NCBI RefSeq assembly: GCF_004337985.1
Contig: NW_021940920.1
Coordinates: 1,596,549 to 1,660,548 of the forward strand
Direction of reading: 5' to 3'
From: Pyricularia pennisetigena
Taxonomy: Eukaryota > Ascomycota > Sordariomycetes > Magnaporthales > Pyriculariaceae
DNA: 64,000 nt
Part shown: positions 44,463-56,223 of the stretch, in pieces
Numbering within the stretch: position 1 is the first letter of the stretch
How the letters are laid out: every line of letters starts with the position of its first letter
Made by a program: the position numbers and the translations under genes
Notes under the pieces: model-generated
Told to the model about the DNA's origin: nothing
Seen by the model: the letters and a program-made list of their open reading frames with translations, nothing else
Databases searched by the model: none

Positions 44463-47400
44463 ATGGTAAACCTAAAGGGCACCGAAAATTACGTTATCTG
44501 GGCTATTCGTGCTCAAACGGCCTTGGAAATAAAGGGACTCGCATATACCCTGGAGCAACAAAAGGGAATTATTATTAGCCTCGATGCTAATAATAATATG
44601 GAACCCATTGGTATCCCCAATGGTATCCAAAATGGTAATAATACCCTTAAACCTCTGGATTATACAAACAAAGATACGCTGGTTTTAGCCTTTATAAAAT
44701 CACTGTACGATAATAAACCTCTTTTATATATAAAAGAATGCATTTCTGCGTACGAAGCCTGGAATAAATTAAAAAATATATATAATCCTGAAAGCTATAC
44801 TTCGGATTTCCTTTTATTAAAGGAGTTTTATTCGGCTGTACCAGAATCGTTCAATAATATCGAGGTTTATTTAAATAAAATAAAAAAGTTATATTCAGTT
44901 TTGAAATCTAAAGGTTTAATTACTTAAAATAAGGTTATTATAACCTGGGTATTAAATATTTTAAATCAAAATTGGACCTCTTTTGCACAAAATATTATTC
45001 AAAAGCTACGGCATAATTCAAATAAATATACGGTAAATTTATTTTTTGCCAATATTTTAGATAAATGTCGTGGTGAGGATAATATTAATAAATATTATAC
45101 CGTATCGTTGAATAAACTTTTAACCTTTAATAAGGCTAATAATAAGGTAAATTCTTTACCCATTAATAATTATAATTATAATTATAATTATAATAATAAT
45201 TACCCCAATAACGGGAATAAAACTAATTATTTGAATTTGGGACATTACTGTTTTACAACGTTTGTTCCAAATTTAATTTATTTTAACTTTAATCCACATA
45301 TTGTATTGCACTCTACTATAAAATCCTCCAATTTTATTATAAACAGTGCAGCAACAATTCATACATATTGCAATATACAATATTTAACAGACGTTAAAGA
45401 TATGAATACGACTGTTAAATGGGGTAATACTTCCCACTTAAATATAAATAAAATGGGAACTATAAAAGTCAAATTCAATAATACAGGTATAACAAAAACC
45501 ATAAATAACGTGTACTATGTACCAGAATTTGGGTTCAATATACTCTCTGTTGCACAACTACATAATTATATTATAACCTTTATAAATAATAAAGTAATAG
45601 TGATATATAAAAAACATAAACATAAAATAATAGAAGGTAATAAAAATAATGGGCTATATATTCTACCTACCCAAATTGTGGAAAATAATTGTATATTATA
45701 TGCGGAAGAAAAGTCGAATAATAACGATATTTCTTCCAATGCAATATATAAACTACACGTTAAATATGGGCATATAGGGTTAACACCCCTATTGCAGTTA
45801 ATAAAAACAAATAAAATAAAGATATCCAAAAACGATATATATAATTATAATAAATATACGTGTGAGATTTGCTTAGCTGCAAAATCCAATCGGAAAATAA
45901 ACAGGACTTCTGCAAATATTATAAATTATAATATATTAGACAAAATCCATTCCGATTTAGGTGGACCCATAAATCCACCCACGTATAATTATTATAAATA
46001 TTACATAACGTTTTTGGATAAAAAGTCACGTTATTTACGTGTTGCATTGTTAAAAACAAAGGCTGATGCCCTAAAGGCATTTAATATATATAAGAAACAA
46101 ATGGATAATAATACCGTTAATATAAATGGTAAAAAAACAATAAAAGAGTTCTTTACCGATAATGGAGGCGAATATATAAGTAACCAATTTAAAATTGCGT
46201 TACAAAATAACGGTATTATATACCATTTTACGCCTGCATATACAAAAGAGCCAAATGAGTTAATAGAACGTATAAATTTAACCCTATTTAATAAGGTTAG
46301 GGCTATGCTATTTAATAGCAAAGCACCTAACTATTTATGGGGTGAGGTTTTATTAGCCGCTGTATACTTATGTAATAACACCCCACATACGGCCTTAAAT
46401 ATGCAAACGCCAGCCAATATATTTCACAATATAAATGAAAATAATATAAATAATAATGCAATTCACGTAAATAACTATATACAACCTTGGGGATGTATTA
46501 TTTACTATAACGATAACCATGATAAAAAGAAGCTTGAACCTCGAAATAAAATTGGTATTTTAATAGGTTTTACACCTAATATAAAAATATATAAAATATG
46601 GGACCCATATAAGAGGAAATGTCTCCTGGTTAGAGATATTACCTTTATAACGGATAAATTTTATCCACATATAAACAACGAAAATACCAATATAAATAAT
46701 ATAAACGAGGTCGAATTCTTTTTACCAGATTTCGAGGTAAATCCAGTAAATAATACAAATATAAATAAAAATAACGTTAATAAAAATAACATTAATAACG
46801 TTAATAACGCGAATAACGTTAATAATGCTGATAAAAACAACGTTATTACCAATAACAATAATCCCCAAGCAGCTAACAATTCGTCTATAAAAATAAACAT
46901 AAATAATAAACCCCCAATAAATTCTGCAGAATATAAAATATATAATGACGTTCTATTTACGATACGTGATATCAATAAGTCGTTAAAATTTAATTTTAAC
47001 GAAAATAATTACGTATTAATAACAAATTCGTTAATAGAACCGAATACCTATAAACAAGCCATGGAAAGCCAAGATTGGGAAAATTGGCTGCAGGCTTGCA
47101 AAGACGAAAATAATAGCTTAACAGAATCCAATACCTTTACTATAACGGATTTACCTCCAAATAAAATAGCTATAACTGGGCGCTGGGTTTTTAAGAAAAA
47201 ACCCTTAAATAATATAAATAATACTCGTTTTATTACGGATATTAATAAACGGTATCGTTATAAAACCAAATGGGTAGTACAGGGATTCCACCAAATTATG
47301 GGTGTTGATTACCTGGATACCTTTTCTACAACTTGTAAAACAGAAACCTGGTATATACTTATAATGCTAGCATTATATAAAAGGTGGTACTTCATTCAAT

Positions 47401-48845
47401 ATGACGTTAAAAACGCGTTTTTACACGCAAATATCGATACCGAAATATATATAAAGCTACCTACAGGGCTATATACAGATAAAAAGTATATGAATAAAGT
47501 AGGTAAATTAAATAAAGCCCTGTATGGTTTAAAACAAGCGCCTAGACCTTGGTATAAATACCTTACCAAAACGCTGATAAAATTAGGTTTTACTGTTTTC
47601 CCATACGACGAAGGCGTATATATAAACCAAAATAATAATAGCCAATTTTTTGGCATTATTATGGTTTGCCACGTCGATAATATTTTGGCATTTAATGCTA
47701 ATTTATCGTTATTGGATATTTTTTATAAAGAATTATCCAAATATATAAAAATAGAATGTATGGGACCTGTATCCAATTTTTTGGGTAACAGGATAATTAT
47801 AAACAAAAACAATAAAACCGCTTTTATTAGCCAGGAAGATTATACCAATAAAATATTGAATAAATTCAATATTATAAATAACGAAAAACCTTCTACCATT
47901 CCGGGGGTACCAGGTTTGAAATTCGATATAAATAAACATAAAGCTACAAAAAAGGAAATTAAAGATTTCCAACAGAAAGGAGGCTTATTACTATATTTAG
48001 CAATAAAAAGCCGCCCAGATATAACATATTGCACGTGCCTAGCCGCCAGGTTTATGGCTAATCCTGGGGCTGAACATTTCAAAATTCTTGAAAATGTTTT
48101 TAAATATCTGCTAAAAAATCCCACTTTTGGCCTACAATATAACGTTAATAATATATCCCAAAATAACGTTAACAATAACGGATCCAATAAAAATAACGTT
48201 AACGAAAAGTTAATAAATAATATAAATAATATAAATAATATAAATAATATAAATAATATAAATAATATAAATAATATAAACCTGCAGGATAAAAGCCAAA
48301 ATAACGATAATATATTATTTATTAAGGGATATACAGACTCTGATTGGGCTAACGACCTAAATCAAAAACGTTCCACTACTGGATATATATTTAGCCTGTC
48401 CAACAGTTATAATATAAATAACGATAACAATATAATAAGTTGGACTTTTCAATTTCAGAAAACGGTAGCTTTATCGTCGACTGAAGCTGAGTATATGGTT
48501 TTACGGGACGCCGTTAAAGAAACCATATATTTAAATAATATGCTAAATTATATAAATAATAATTTAAAGCTGGGTTTTAACATTAAAACCCCTTTAATTT
48601 TAGTGGATAATACGTTTACCATAAAGCTCGCGGAAAACCCGGAATTTTATAAAAGATTTAAACATATCGATATAATATATTATTTTAACCGCGAAGCTAT
48701 AAATAATAATTTAATTGAGTTGAAATATATACCAATTAAATTAAATATAGCTGATTTTTTAACTAAATCAGTACCCGGATTTTTGCATAAGGATCTATTA
48801 TCCTATGCAAATGTTAATAACGGTGCAGAAAATAACGATAAATAA
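44463..48845 (+). pseudogene. Copia gag-pol polyprotein, one stop and dead active sites
   Basis: One continuous frame of 1461 codons interrupted only by TAA at 44925-44927, inside gag, where a CAA to TAA change is likely. Gag is 44463 to about 45230; the expected CCHC knuckle near 45220 is degenerate, with Cys replaced. The protease signature reads NSAAT at 45342, with Asn for the catalytic Asp. The integrase HHCC (YGHIG...CEICLAAK, 45760-45890) and DDE residues (HSDLGG, FTDNGGEY, LIERIN) are present. RT (47.0-47.9 kb) reads CHVDN at 47670-47681, where VDD is required. RNase H has TDSDWA and ALSSTEAEYM; the C-terminus keeps ADFLTKS. Asn-rich linkers reflect AAT repeats. Confidence 0.93.
48213..48280 (+). 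repeat. 9-bp coding microsatellite (Ile-Asn-Asn)
   Basis: About seven copies of AATAATATA encode Ile-Asn-Asn repeats between the RT and RNase H domains of the Copia polyprotein. Similar AACGTTAAT repeats occur at 46770-46850. Both keep the reading frame. Confidence 0.85.
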
Positions 48846-48899
48846 ATAAAACGTATCCACTCGATAATTTATTTATTATTTCATATAATAAATAAATTA

Positions 48900-48907
48900 C
48901 GGGGGTA
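48900..48907 (+). promoter_or_regulatory. Copia polypurine tract
   Basis: Short purine-rich CGGGGGTA immediately before the 3' LTR, in the position expected of a plus-strand primer. Confidence 0.5.
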
Positions 48908-49562
48908 TGTGAACATGGCTAGCGCAGGGCTTATTATATAAGCTACCCTGCATTATCTTATAACGGCTAGCACGGGCTAATTTTATTAGTCACCCTGCAT
49001 CGAATAAATAAATAAATAACAAATAAAACGTATACGCGTTCATACATACAAAGCTTTATATCTTACGTTTTTGTTTATAGTTTTAACAACAAAACAAATA
49101 CGTCATATTTAATTTAGCTTAGTGGTATAATGCACGTATTATAATTTATATTATATATACGTTGAAGTGCGTGGGTTCGAATCCCGTTGTGGTCGCAGAT
49201 TTTCTGTGCATGCATAAGCACAATAGGCCGTTAGGCTCAATGGGCCGTTAGGCTCAATAGGTCGGCAGGTCAGTCACATGAATAAGGCCAAATCATGTGA
49301 CGTGACCCCGCATTCCGGACATCCGGATCGAAGATCTGCACCTACGGATTCGAACACGTAATTCACAACTTAGCCTTAGATTCATCACCTTCATAACCTT
49401 CATCGATTTAACGATTCAACGAATCGATTGTGCAACAATATATTATCTCTATTACCCGCTAGCAGACGGTTATCTGCCATTTCAACGTTCCATTAGCCTT
49501 ATACGTGATCCACTTTTCCCGCGTTCAAGATTAAGCTTATTCTATCTCGTAACCTCCTCACA
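48908..49562 (+). repeat. Copia 3' LTR
   Basis: 655 bp. It differs from the 5' LTR mainly by C to T changes in the 49060-49170 segment. A box TAGCTTAGTGG (49115-49125) and B box GGTTCGAATCC (49174-49184) are both intact despite these changes. Confidence 0.93.
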
Positions 49563-49567
49563 TTACC

Positions 49568-50840
49568 GTGCCCAACCGGCGGATTTATAGTAAAAAAACT
49601 TTTATTATTCCCAATTTTTCGGTACAATTTTTATTTATAACCGCGTAATATTCGCACCCTAAATCTATTTATACAATAATAAATTTCGTTAAATTAATTA
49701 AAACCGGGATAAAAAATGGTCGCCCATCCATTACAATTTAAATTTCTTTAATTATTTTTTTTAATTTATATTTATTAACGTATTATAAGGTAGTCCGGGC
49801 CCGTCGCGTCGACCTTCCTTTAGGTTAAAATTATAGTTTAAAATTAATTTTTTCCTTCCTCGGGGTCGTTTGGCGTCGGGCGTATAACCGGTATAAATTG
49901 GTAATTTTGGGCGTAATAAAAGGCGGACCCGCAACAAAAACAGGCCTTTATTTTACGGCGTCGTTGGAATTTTTAAACGAATATTTATAAAATTTTATTT
50001 TTTCCTTTATTTCCATTTAATCGGCGCCCTTTTCGTTTTTTACTAACGTTATAACGGTTTCGACTAATTTTTATCGCTAATACGCCCGTTATTATTATAT
50101 TTTTTAAATTTATTTGTAAGGAATTTGGAAAGGGGGCGTTCCGTTTTTAGCCGAAACGTTTATTTAAATCGATAACCTCCAAATTTTGGGCGATATAGCG
50201 GTATATAACGATAAATCCGTAATAAAAATCGGAAACGATACCCTTTCCTACCGACGCCTCCTTTATCCGGCTAACGACCCGGAAACGCAAATAATTGGCC
50301 CGTATTTCGTTTAATTATTCGAAACCCCCGGCCGTAATAAAAAAGCGTTCGAATTTGGTAAAAAAATATGCGAACGATTCGCCGTATCGTATTCGGAATA
50401 CTTTTAATTCGGCGAAAATTTAAATTTTTTTATAAAAGTCGTCGTACGTACGTCCCAAATATTCGATAAAATCCTCGTAACTATACCCCCCTTCCGTACC
50501 CTTTATTTCGTAAAAAAAACGGACGATATCCTATATTATAATAATAAAATTAAATTATACGTATTCGAATTAATCGCGCTAATTCCCGACAAATTCCGTA
50601 TCGCGTATTAATTTATACGAAATAATTTGTTTCCAAATTGTAAACGCAGCCGGTGCGCCGTCGTATAATAGGGGGTTACGTAAAAATTTCCTTTTAAAGC
50701 GTTATTTTTGCGCGATCGCGCCTGCGTTTAAAAAATATAATTGCATTTAAATAATGCGTTTTTCCAATATCGCGATATTCGCGACCAGGTTTTGGTAAAG
50801 GTCGTAAATTTCCCCTCCCGGGCCTGGCCTTAGGTTAGCC
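49568..50840 (-). pseudogene. Gypsy gag (RIPped)
   Basis: Minus strand from ATG 50840 (MANLRPGPGGEIYDLYQNLV). A capsid-like block reads FKRKFLRNPLLYDG then TIWKQIISYKLIRDTEFVG, the usual gag order of substrate Gly, Trp-x-x-Gln-Ile and Lys-Leu. At about 49955 the zinc knuckle reads CFCCGSAFYYAQNY: the His and last Cys positions of CCHC are Tyr, both RIP-type changes. Stops are TAA/TAG. The reading is cut by the Copia insertion at 49563. Confidence 0.85.
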
Positions 50841-50871
50841 ATTATTGTATTTAAATTTAAACGTTAATAAA

Positions 50872-51059
50872 TATTATAAGGTAAACCAACGGCCTTAAAA
50901 CCGTTAAATATCCTTATTAGTATTATTATTAACGTTGGGGAAAAAGGGAGGAAAAGGTATATGTCCGGGTCGTGGTAGTGTCCTTCCCTTTATATATTAT
51001 CCCTGACCCGCTCTTGTATCTTATTACGTAATACGTGCCTTAGGCACGAATCCATAACA
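50872..51059 (-). repeat. Gypsy 5' LTR
   Basis: 188 bp, TATTATAAGG...CCATAACA on the plus strand. The first TG has become TA by RIP. It pairs with 37102-37289. Confidence 0.9.
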
Positions 51060-51064
51060 AAATA

Positions 51065-51334
51065 CCAAAATTTCCAAAACCTGCATCCACTATACATCCC
51101 CTGTAACCCACTGTAACGGTATCTTTTCAACTTTTGCTCGTTTATATTCGTATTTACAACTCTAATAAACAATAAAATCTGATAATATTAGTATGCAAAA
51201 AAAGAAAGTTTTAAACTATATACTGATAGTTTTTTGGTATGCTAGTATTTTGAATCGATTGAATTATCTGTTGTTGAAACCCGCGCATTTTGGTGTGATT
51301 TTGGGATCGTTGCGTTACTTTTGGACAAGTGCTG
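51065..51334. mobile_element. Tc1/mariner-type MITE copy B, right part
   Basis: Continuation of the 36900 copy after the Gypsy. It ends GCGTTACTTTTGGACAAGTG CTG, followed by TA at 51335-51336. Its reverse complement matches copy A internally (for example GGGTTACAGGGGAT near 51110 and 19307), so the two copies lie in opposite orientation. The ORF at 51193-51423 overlies the element and is not a gene. Confidence 0.9.
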
Positions 51335-51525
51335 TACCAGTACCGCTATCGCACTTCCAGGTTATAATGGATGTAATTGTCCTGCCTGTATTATACGAAA
51401 ATCATCTTTTTAAAACCAACTGACCCAGAAGAAAATATCATCGACTAAGGGTAATTACGCTTTTAATTCATTTTATCAGTAGTTTACCCGTCTGGGCTGG
51501 CCAAAACCGCCACTGTACTCTCCGT

Positions 51526-52015
51526 TAAGGCATTCCAAAACCCGAAAACAGGTTTAGCCCAGCCCGGCCCACCAGCCCATGGGCTCTTGGCGGGGGCCCG
51601 TAATGGCCCACGGGTTTTCTTGGCGGGCTAATGGGGGCCCGCGGGCTGGCGGGCTCAGCCCGAATTGGGTAACCCGCGGGTTCTATTCTATAATAAATAT
51701 TTAAAAAAAATAAAAAACAAAAAACAATTTTTTTTAATTATAAAATAAAATTTAACAAATATATTTTATATTTTTTATTCCTATTATAATTTTTTTAAAC
51801 TTTTTTTAATTTAATTGATAAAATTATCAAATAAAATTTAACAAATTTTCATTTTTACGGGTTTTTCACGGGGGCCCGCGGGTTGCCAAGAAAACCCGCG
51901 TTCAGTTTTGGGCCGGGCCGGGCCCCCCCATAAAAAATTCAACCCACCCACGGGTCGCACGCCCCACCGATTTGGGCTGACACGGGCCCCCGTAGGGGGG
52001 TTTTGGAATGCCTTA
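51526..52015. mobile_element. hAT-type MITE, 490 bp, perfect 8-bp TSD
   Basis: Ends TAAGGCATTCCAAAACCC and GGTTTTGGAATGCCTTA. Identical 8-bp duplications CTCTCCGT lie at 51518-51525 and 52016-52023, diagnostic of hAT transposition. GC-rich subterminal blocks (GGCCCACCAGCCCATGGGCT) surround an AT-rich core with no ORF. Same family as 21510-21987 and 12951-13041. Confidence 0.93.
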
Positions 52016-52161
52016 CTCTCCGTGTGCCGCCTCCGCCATGCAGCCCCTGTGCCCGTGACGGCTTTAATCTCTCAGAGACAGGCATTTTTCGGCCGCCAAA
52101 ATGTCTCGATCAAAGAGCGCACAGCTACTAAGCGCCTCCTCCAAACCTTGAGATATCGCCC
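52016..52161. other. MITE flank
   Basis: Right target duplication and short flank. The plus-strand open frame starting inside the MITE (51908-52726) is rejected as a gene. Confidence 0.5.
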
Positions 52162-52996
52162 TCAACGCCAAGCTTTCGCGCCAAAAACGCTCATGCCCTT
52201 TCGAACCATAGTTTCGCTTTCATTTCCCGCCCTAAACGCCACTGGTGTTTGGTGTTTAATACCTATCCGGATCAGGTGCATGAATGCGTGCAAAATTTCG
52301 CAAAACCCGAAATCTCGCCACCGCCGCCCCCGTATCGGGAAGGTAACCCCAAAGTTTTGTGGCCATCCAGGACAGGATTTTGTCGCAACGGGGAGCGTCG
52401 CCGAGATCATCTTAGCGAACATTAATGCCAAGGCCCGCCTCAAATCGGCCACGGCCCCAAACTGCGGATTTCTGTTATCATTACCAAGTTGCGGGGATAA
52501 CAGAGAAATGAGCACGTTGCGGGTTTCCTTGGTTTTACGCTCGGCGAAGTCCTGGTCTACCTGGAAAACGTATATTTTCGAAGAAAAGAAATTGGTTTTA
52601 ACTGCTTGTGGGAGGAGTCTTCCATTCGGATTCTGCTCACGTTCGGCGGTAATTTTGGATAGGAAATCGGCGGCACTGTTAAACCCGACGTTTTCCCACA
52701 CATTTGCCAAGTTAACCTGCTGGTAAGCCCAAAGGGGGTTTTGAAATTTGGCAAAAACTTAGCCAAAGATTTCTGAGATGTCCAGCGGCGACTGTGTTTG
52801 GTCCCGTTGCGAAGACATTAACGTTGCCCACCAGGATTTCGGCACCCTGAAATTTGGCATTAAAATTGCGCATTTTGCAAATTGTCAAAGAAATAATCCC
52901 AAAGAGACGAGGCGGTAGCTCAGGGGCGATTTTATTTGAAAATCTAAACTTGGGTGTAAAGAAAGCAGCCAGGTACGCATTACCAATCGCGTACAC
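52162..52996 (-). pseudogene. unidentified gene relic
   Basis: Minus-strand frame 52710-52162 (182 codons) has good coding character (NVWENVGFNSAADFLSKITA, then GAVADLRRALALMFAKMIS). Upstream, in another phase, 52996-52712 carries KFQGAEILVGNVNVFATGPN. The two would need a frameshift near 52750 to join. No domain recognised and no signal peptide. Either a two-exon gene I cannot splice or, more likely, a decaying gene. Confidence 0.35.
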
Positions 52997-54737
52997 GCGT
53001 TGATGCGAGTAACAACAAAAGAACCCTGACGCTTTATCACGTGAGGTGGAGCTAGTAGCGGTTGGCAGTCGCCCAGGCTCGCCATTGTGTGGGCGAACTC
53101 ATACTCAAGTGGTTGATCGCTTGGAGATCCTTGGTGCTATACGTTTTGGTTTTGCCATGCTTTCTTTTTTTTGACCGTTGGAGCGGATTACTTGATAACT
53201 CAAACAAGCAGTCACAGGCCGCTGGTCCCATTGGAGGTCATTGCCAGTCAATTATACCTTCCATAGCGAACTCTCGGCTGTAAGCCGGCGGGTATCTCTG
53301 TGTCAGAGCTCGGCTCTGTAAGTCTCCAAACAACGAAATTTCGGGTTAAGAATGATCATTCAGGTGTCCATTGCTGGCAGTGATATATCCAAGAACTCGT
53401 AATTAAGACAAAGCTCTCTCGGGTGGGCGACGGAAACCTGACAATATACGCTCAAGAGACTCACGGAGGCTGGCATGGCGAAACGTAGGCAAAAATCTTT
53501 TGATCATTAACAAATCAAAAACCCAGAATCCTCCACCACTCCCCAGCGCATCCGATGAGTGTAGCCACCACTAATCCATCTATCCAGCGTTGAGAACGAT
53601 GAAATTGAGCCATTCCATCAGCGTGATAGGCACAGAAAGCATGAAAATAGCAGATGTCCTCATTGTGTTCAAGAGCTCTGAGCAATAGTAGAGACGAAAA
53701 GAATATGTTCTGGTGTTTCTCGAGTGAAACGGGTCCGCAAAATGGAATATTGCAGTTGAGACAATAATTAGATGGGTGAAAGAATTGCAAAGCAGGAGAG
53801 TGCAATAGCCTTTTTACACTTGTTTGAGAAAAATTCAAACTTGAACACGAATTGTAACACACAAGGAACAAGTCTATGATGAGAAAACTCGCGTCCGTCC
53901 CACAAATGAAAAGATTTGTCTACTGTAAGCTGTGCAAAGGGAGCATGGGAAGAAAAATTTACAAGCGGTAATCCGAATACACCGTTTGGAGCCCAGTTGA
54001 TCTAAAAATATCCCAGTAGATTGTCATTATGCTGTCAGAAGGATATGGATGTTTATCTCAAACAATCAGTGTTTGATCTGCGGGGCTCGGAAGCTTTCCG
54101 CGGTGCTCTGAGTAAGGCTGCACATATATAGGGTTGGAGGGAATATGATCAACGATGGAGAATACCTCGGGCACAACGATTCACATTATCAGAGAGTGTA
54201 TCGCAGGATATTAAAATGGCCATTCGGAGAGGGAATACCAGGATATTGCGTCTCTATACATTTTGTGTTTGCTTAGGAGTTTGGCACATCTTGTTACTAC
54301 AACACGCACACAGGTACAAAAGCAAAAAGCGCATATGTTGATAGCTGCAGTATGGTACACAATTACTGGCCGAATAAAGGCCACAGATGAAAAAGGCGCC
54401 GCTGATATTGATCGAGAATCGACAATTGTCCAATTTTCCAAGTCTATGTTTTTTGTCCTTTTCGTCTCATGTCATGTGCTGTTCGCAGTGGAGCTAGTCG
54501 CAAGAATGACTCTTGTCAATCCCAGCAGCCATCAAGCTTTCGTCATCCAAACCCGGTGACGTCTTCGAACCGCTGTGGGGGCTTATTCTGCCGAACCCAA
54601 CAATGGTGGGACCCTGTAAACCCGCCCTCAACATGTACGTTCTCGGAGGATATCATCACCACATCGAATTTCTCCTGGAATCTACGCGCACAGATCTGAC
54701 CGTTGTCTTTATCGCAGAAGAGAGAAGGAAAAGAAAA
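52997..54737. other. intergenic
   Basis: No convincing gene. Minus-strand ORF 53515-53871 (118 codons) contains CLNC...FCG and could be a fragment, but it lacks supporting features. The last 200 bp form the upstream region of the dehydrogenase gene and are purine-rich near its ATG. Confidence 0.4.
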
Positions 54738-55713
54738 ATGCCATTCCCATACAAGACCGTGCTGATCACCGGCGCCACGGCGGGCATCGGCCGGGCATGG
54801 ACGGAGCGGATGGTCGAGCATGGCATCTTCGTGGTCGCTGTCGGTCGACGTCGCGAGCGACTTGACGAGCTGGCGGCGCGGTTTGGAGACAAGATCGGCG
54901 TGGAGGAGCACGACGTCGCGGACCTGGACGGACTAGCATCTTGGGCAAGGGAGTAAGTTCTTGGCCGTCACCCCAGTCAGAGTTCATGCGGACGATCGTT
55001 TTTCAAAGAGTTTGTTTGACACCCGCGCGCCAAGGATGACGACCAAATACCCCACGCTGGACTGCATCGTCGCCAACGCAGGGGTTCAAAACACAACCAA
55101 CTTCGCGACGCTGACCAAGCCCGGCGCCGACGGCACGGCGCTGGCCAACACCATCACGAGCGAGGTCACTCTCAACTACCTCTCGCCCGTGCACACCATG
55201 ATCCATTTCCTTCCTCACCTGTCCCGCCTTGGCGCTGCGGGCAAGCCGACGGCCGTCGTGCTTGTCACGTCGGGATTAGCGCTGGTGCCCATGTCGCGAT
55301 GCGGCAACTACTGCGCGACCAAGGCGGCGCTGCATTCGTTCGCCTGGACGCTGCGGTCGCAGCTGCGGCAGCAGCGAGAGGACGAAGGGGGCGACTCGTC
55401 GTCGTCGTCGGTCCAGACTCGCGTCATAGAGGTGGTGCCGCCGGCGGTCAAGACGGAGCTGCATTCGCGGCAGCCGGACCTGGTCGCGGCCGGAGCTGGA
55501 GACTTTGGGATGGAGCTGGACGAATTCACCGACGAGACTTGGGCTGCCCTGTCTGGTGACGAGCAGCAGGACGAGATCCTGGTCGGGCCGACCAAGCGGC
55601 ATGCGAAGCTGGTCGATGCGACAAGGGAGAGCTTTGTGATGATGGACAAAATGATAAGGGAGCAGGGCAAGGTTACGGGCAAGGAGGCGGGGTGGAATGG
55701 TGGTGGCAAGTAG
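54738..55713 (+). CDS. short-chain dehydrogenase/reductase, 297 aa, one intron
   Basis: Exon 1 is 54738-54952, the intron 54953-55034 (GTAAGT donor, CCAAG acceptor, 82 nt), exon 2 55035-55713. The ATG at 54738 (MPFPYKTVLITGATAGIG) puts the Rossmann cofactor motif TGATAGIG at residues 11-18, the usual place for classical SDRs. The ANAG motif follows the intron (CIVANAGVQ), catalytic Ser is S151 (VLVTSGLAL), and the active-site Y-x3-K is Y164/K168. Length is at the upper end for the family. The basic RRR after the second strand favours NADPH. Substrate unknown. No membrane or secretion signal; likely cytosolic. Confidence 0.9.
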
Positions 55714-56223
55714 TGGGGGCCCTGGGGGGGGAACGGCCGGTGGATATTTGAATTTGGTGTCAGCACGAACTCTATCCTGCGTCGACAGGCATCATGTTTC
55801 CCCTGATGCCAAGCAATTCCCAGTAGCAAATAACGCCCAGGCCTGATGAAATCGGTGGCATATACAAACAAGCCAGCGCAGATTAATGGCATAGTCGGGG
55901 GGGTTCCCTGAAATAGGTGCACCCGTTCCCATATCCCTAGCTTTATCTCATCTAACGCTGTCGATCATGTGTTACAAATAAAGTTGCCGCCAAACCAGAT
56001 GGATGTTGCGCATCTGGGGTAGCACGCCACAAACACATCAATGCACAATTTTTCACGATATCGGCTCTAGTCTAGTCACCAACAGTGAAGACAACTGCAT
56101 CAAAAAAATTCATATGCATTGATTTTTCGCTCCATGCGAAACAAGAAAAAAATTATATATACATTCGAAACCAAAAAAAAAGAGAAAAAAAGAGAAAAAA
56201 AAAAAAAAAAAGACAACCACCCC
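55714..56223. other. intergenic, convergent genes
   Basis: Shared 3' region between the dehydrogenase and the minus-strand metallopeptidase. An A-rich tract with interspersed G at 56165-56212 is the only notable feature. Confidence 0.5.

Larger units (their letters stand above)
43396..49562 (+). mobile_element. Ty1/Copia retrotransposon nested in Gypsy
   Basis: LTRs 43396-44056 (661 bp) and 48908-49562 (655 bp), TGTGAACATGG...CCTCCTCACA. Target duplication TTACC is at 43391-43395 and 49563-49567. The internal region encodes gag, protease, integrase, RT and RNase H in Copia order in a single frame. By eye the LTRs differ by about 18 transitions, one transversion and one 6-bp indel. It is much less decayed than the surrounding Gypsy and so is the later insertion, but it has RIP-type mutations in catalytic residues. 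Confidence 0.95.
37102..51059 (-). mobile_element. Ty3/Gypsy chromovirus, RIP-inactivated
   Basis: Complete but degraded LTR retrotransposon on the minus strand, about 7.8 kb once the nested Copia is removed. LTRs are 37102-37289 and 50872-51059 (188 bp each, TGTTAT...ATAACA with RIP changes). The 5-bp target duplication AAATA is at 37097-37101 and 51060-51064. Order along the minus strand: gag from ATG 50840, zinc knuckle about 49955, then the Copia insertion, then protease/RT linker, RT, RNase H, integrase and a chromodomain ending near 39.95 kb. Between pol and the 3' LTR lie an antisense ORF and a tandem array. Many stops make it immobile. Confidence 0.92.

Noticed and set aside
44925..44927. 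Programmed stop readthrough between Copia gag and pol
   Set aside because: The stop is inside gag, well before the knuckle and protease, and a CAA to TAA RIP change explains it.
45566..48187. Minus-strand ORFs opposite the Copia polyprotein
   Set aside because: Hydrophobic shadows of an AT-rich coding strand, with no independent evidence.
51908..52726. 272-codon plus-strand ORF, among the longest outside the Copia element
   Set aside because: It starts inside the right end of the hAT MITE and opposes a better minus-strand frame; codon content is unlike a protein gene.
55276..55922. Minus-strand ORFs opposite the dehydrogenase (up to 204 codons)
   Set aside because: Arg/Ser-rich antisense frames caused by high GC; the SDR motifs are on the plus strand.
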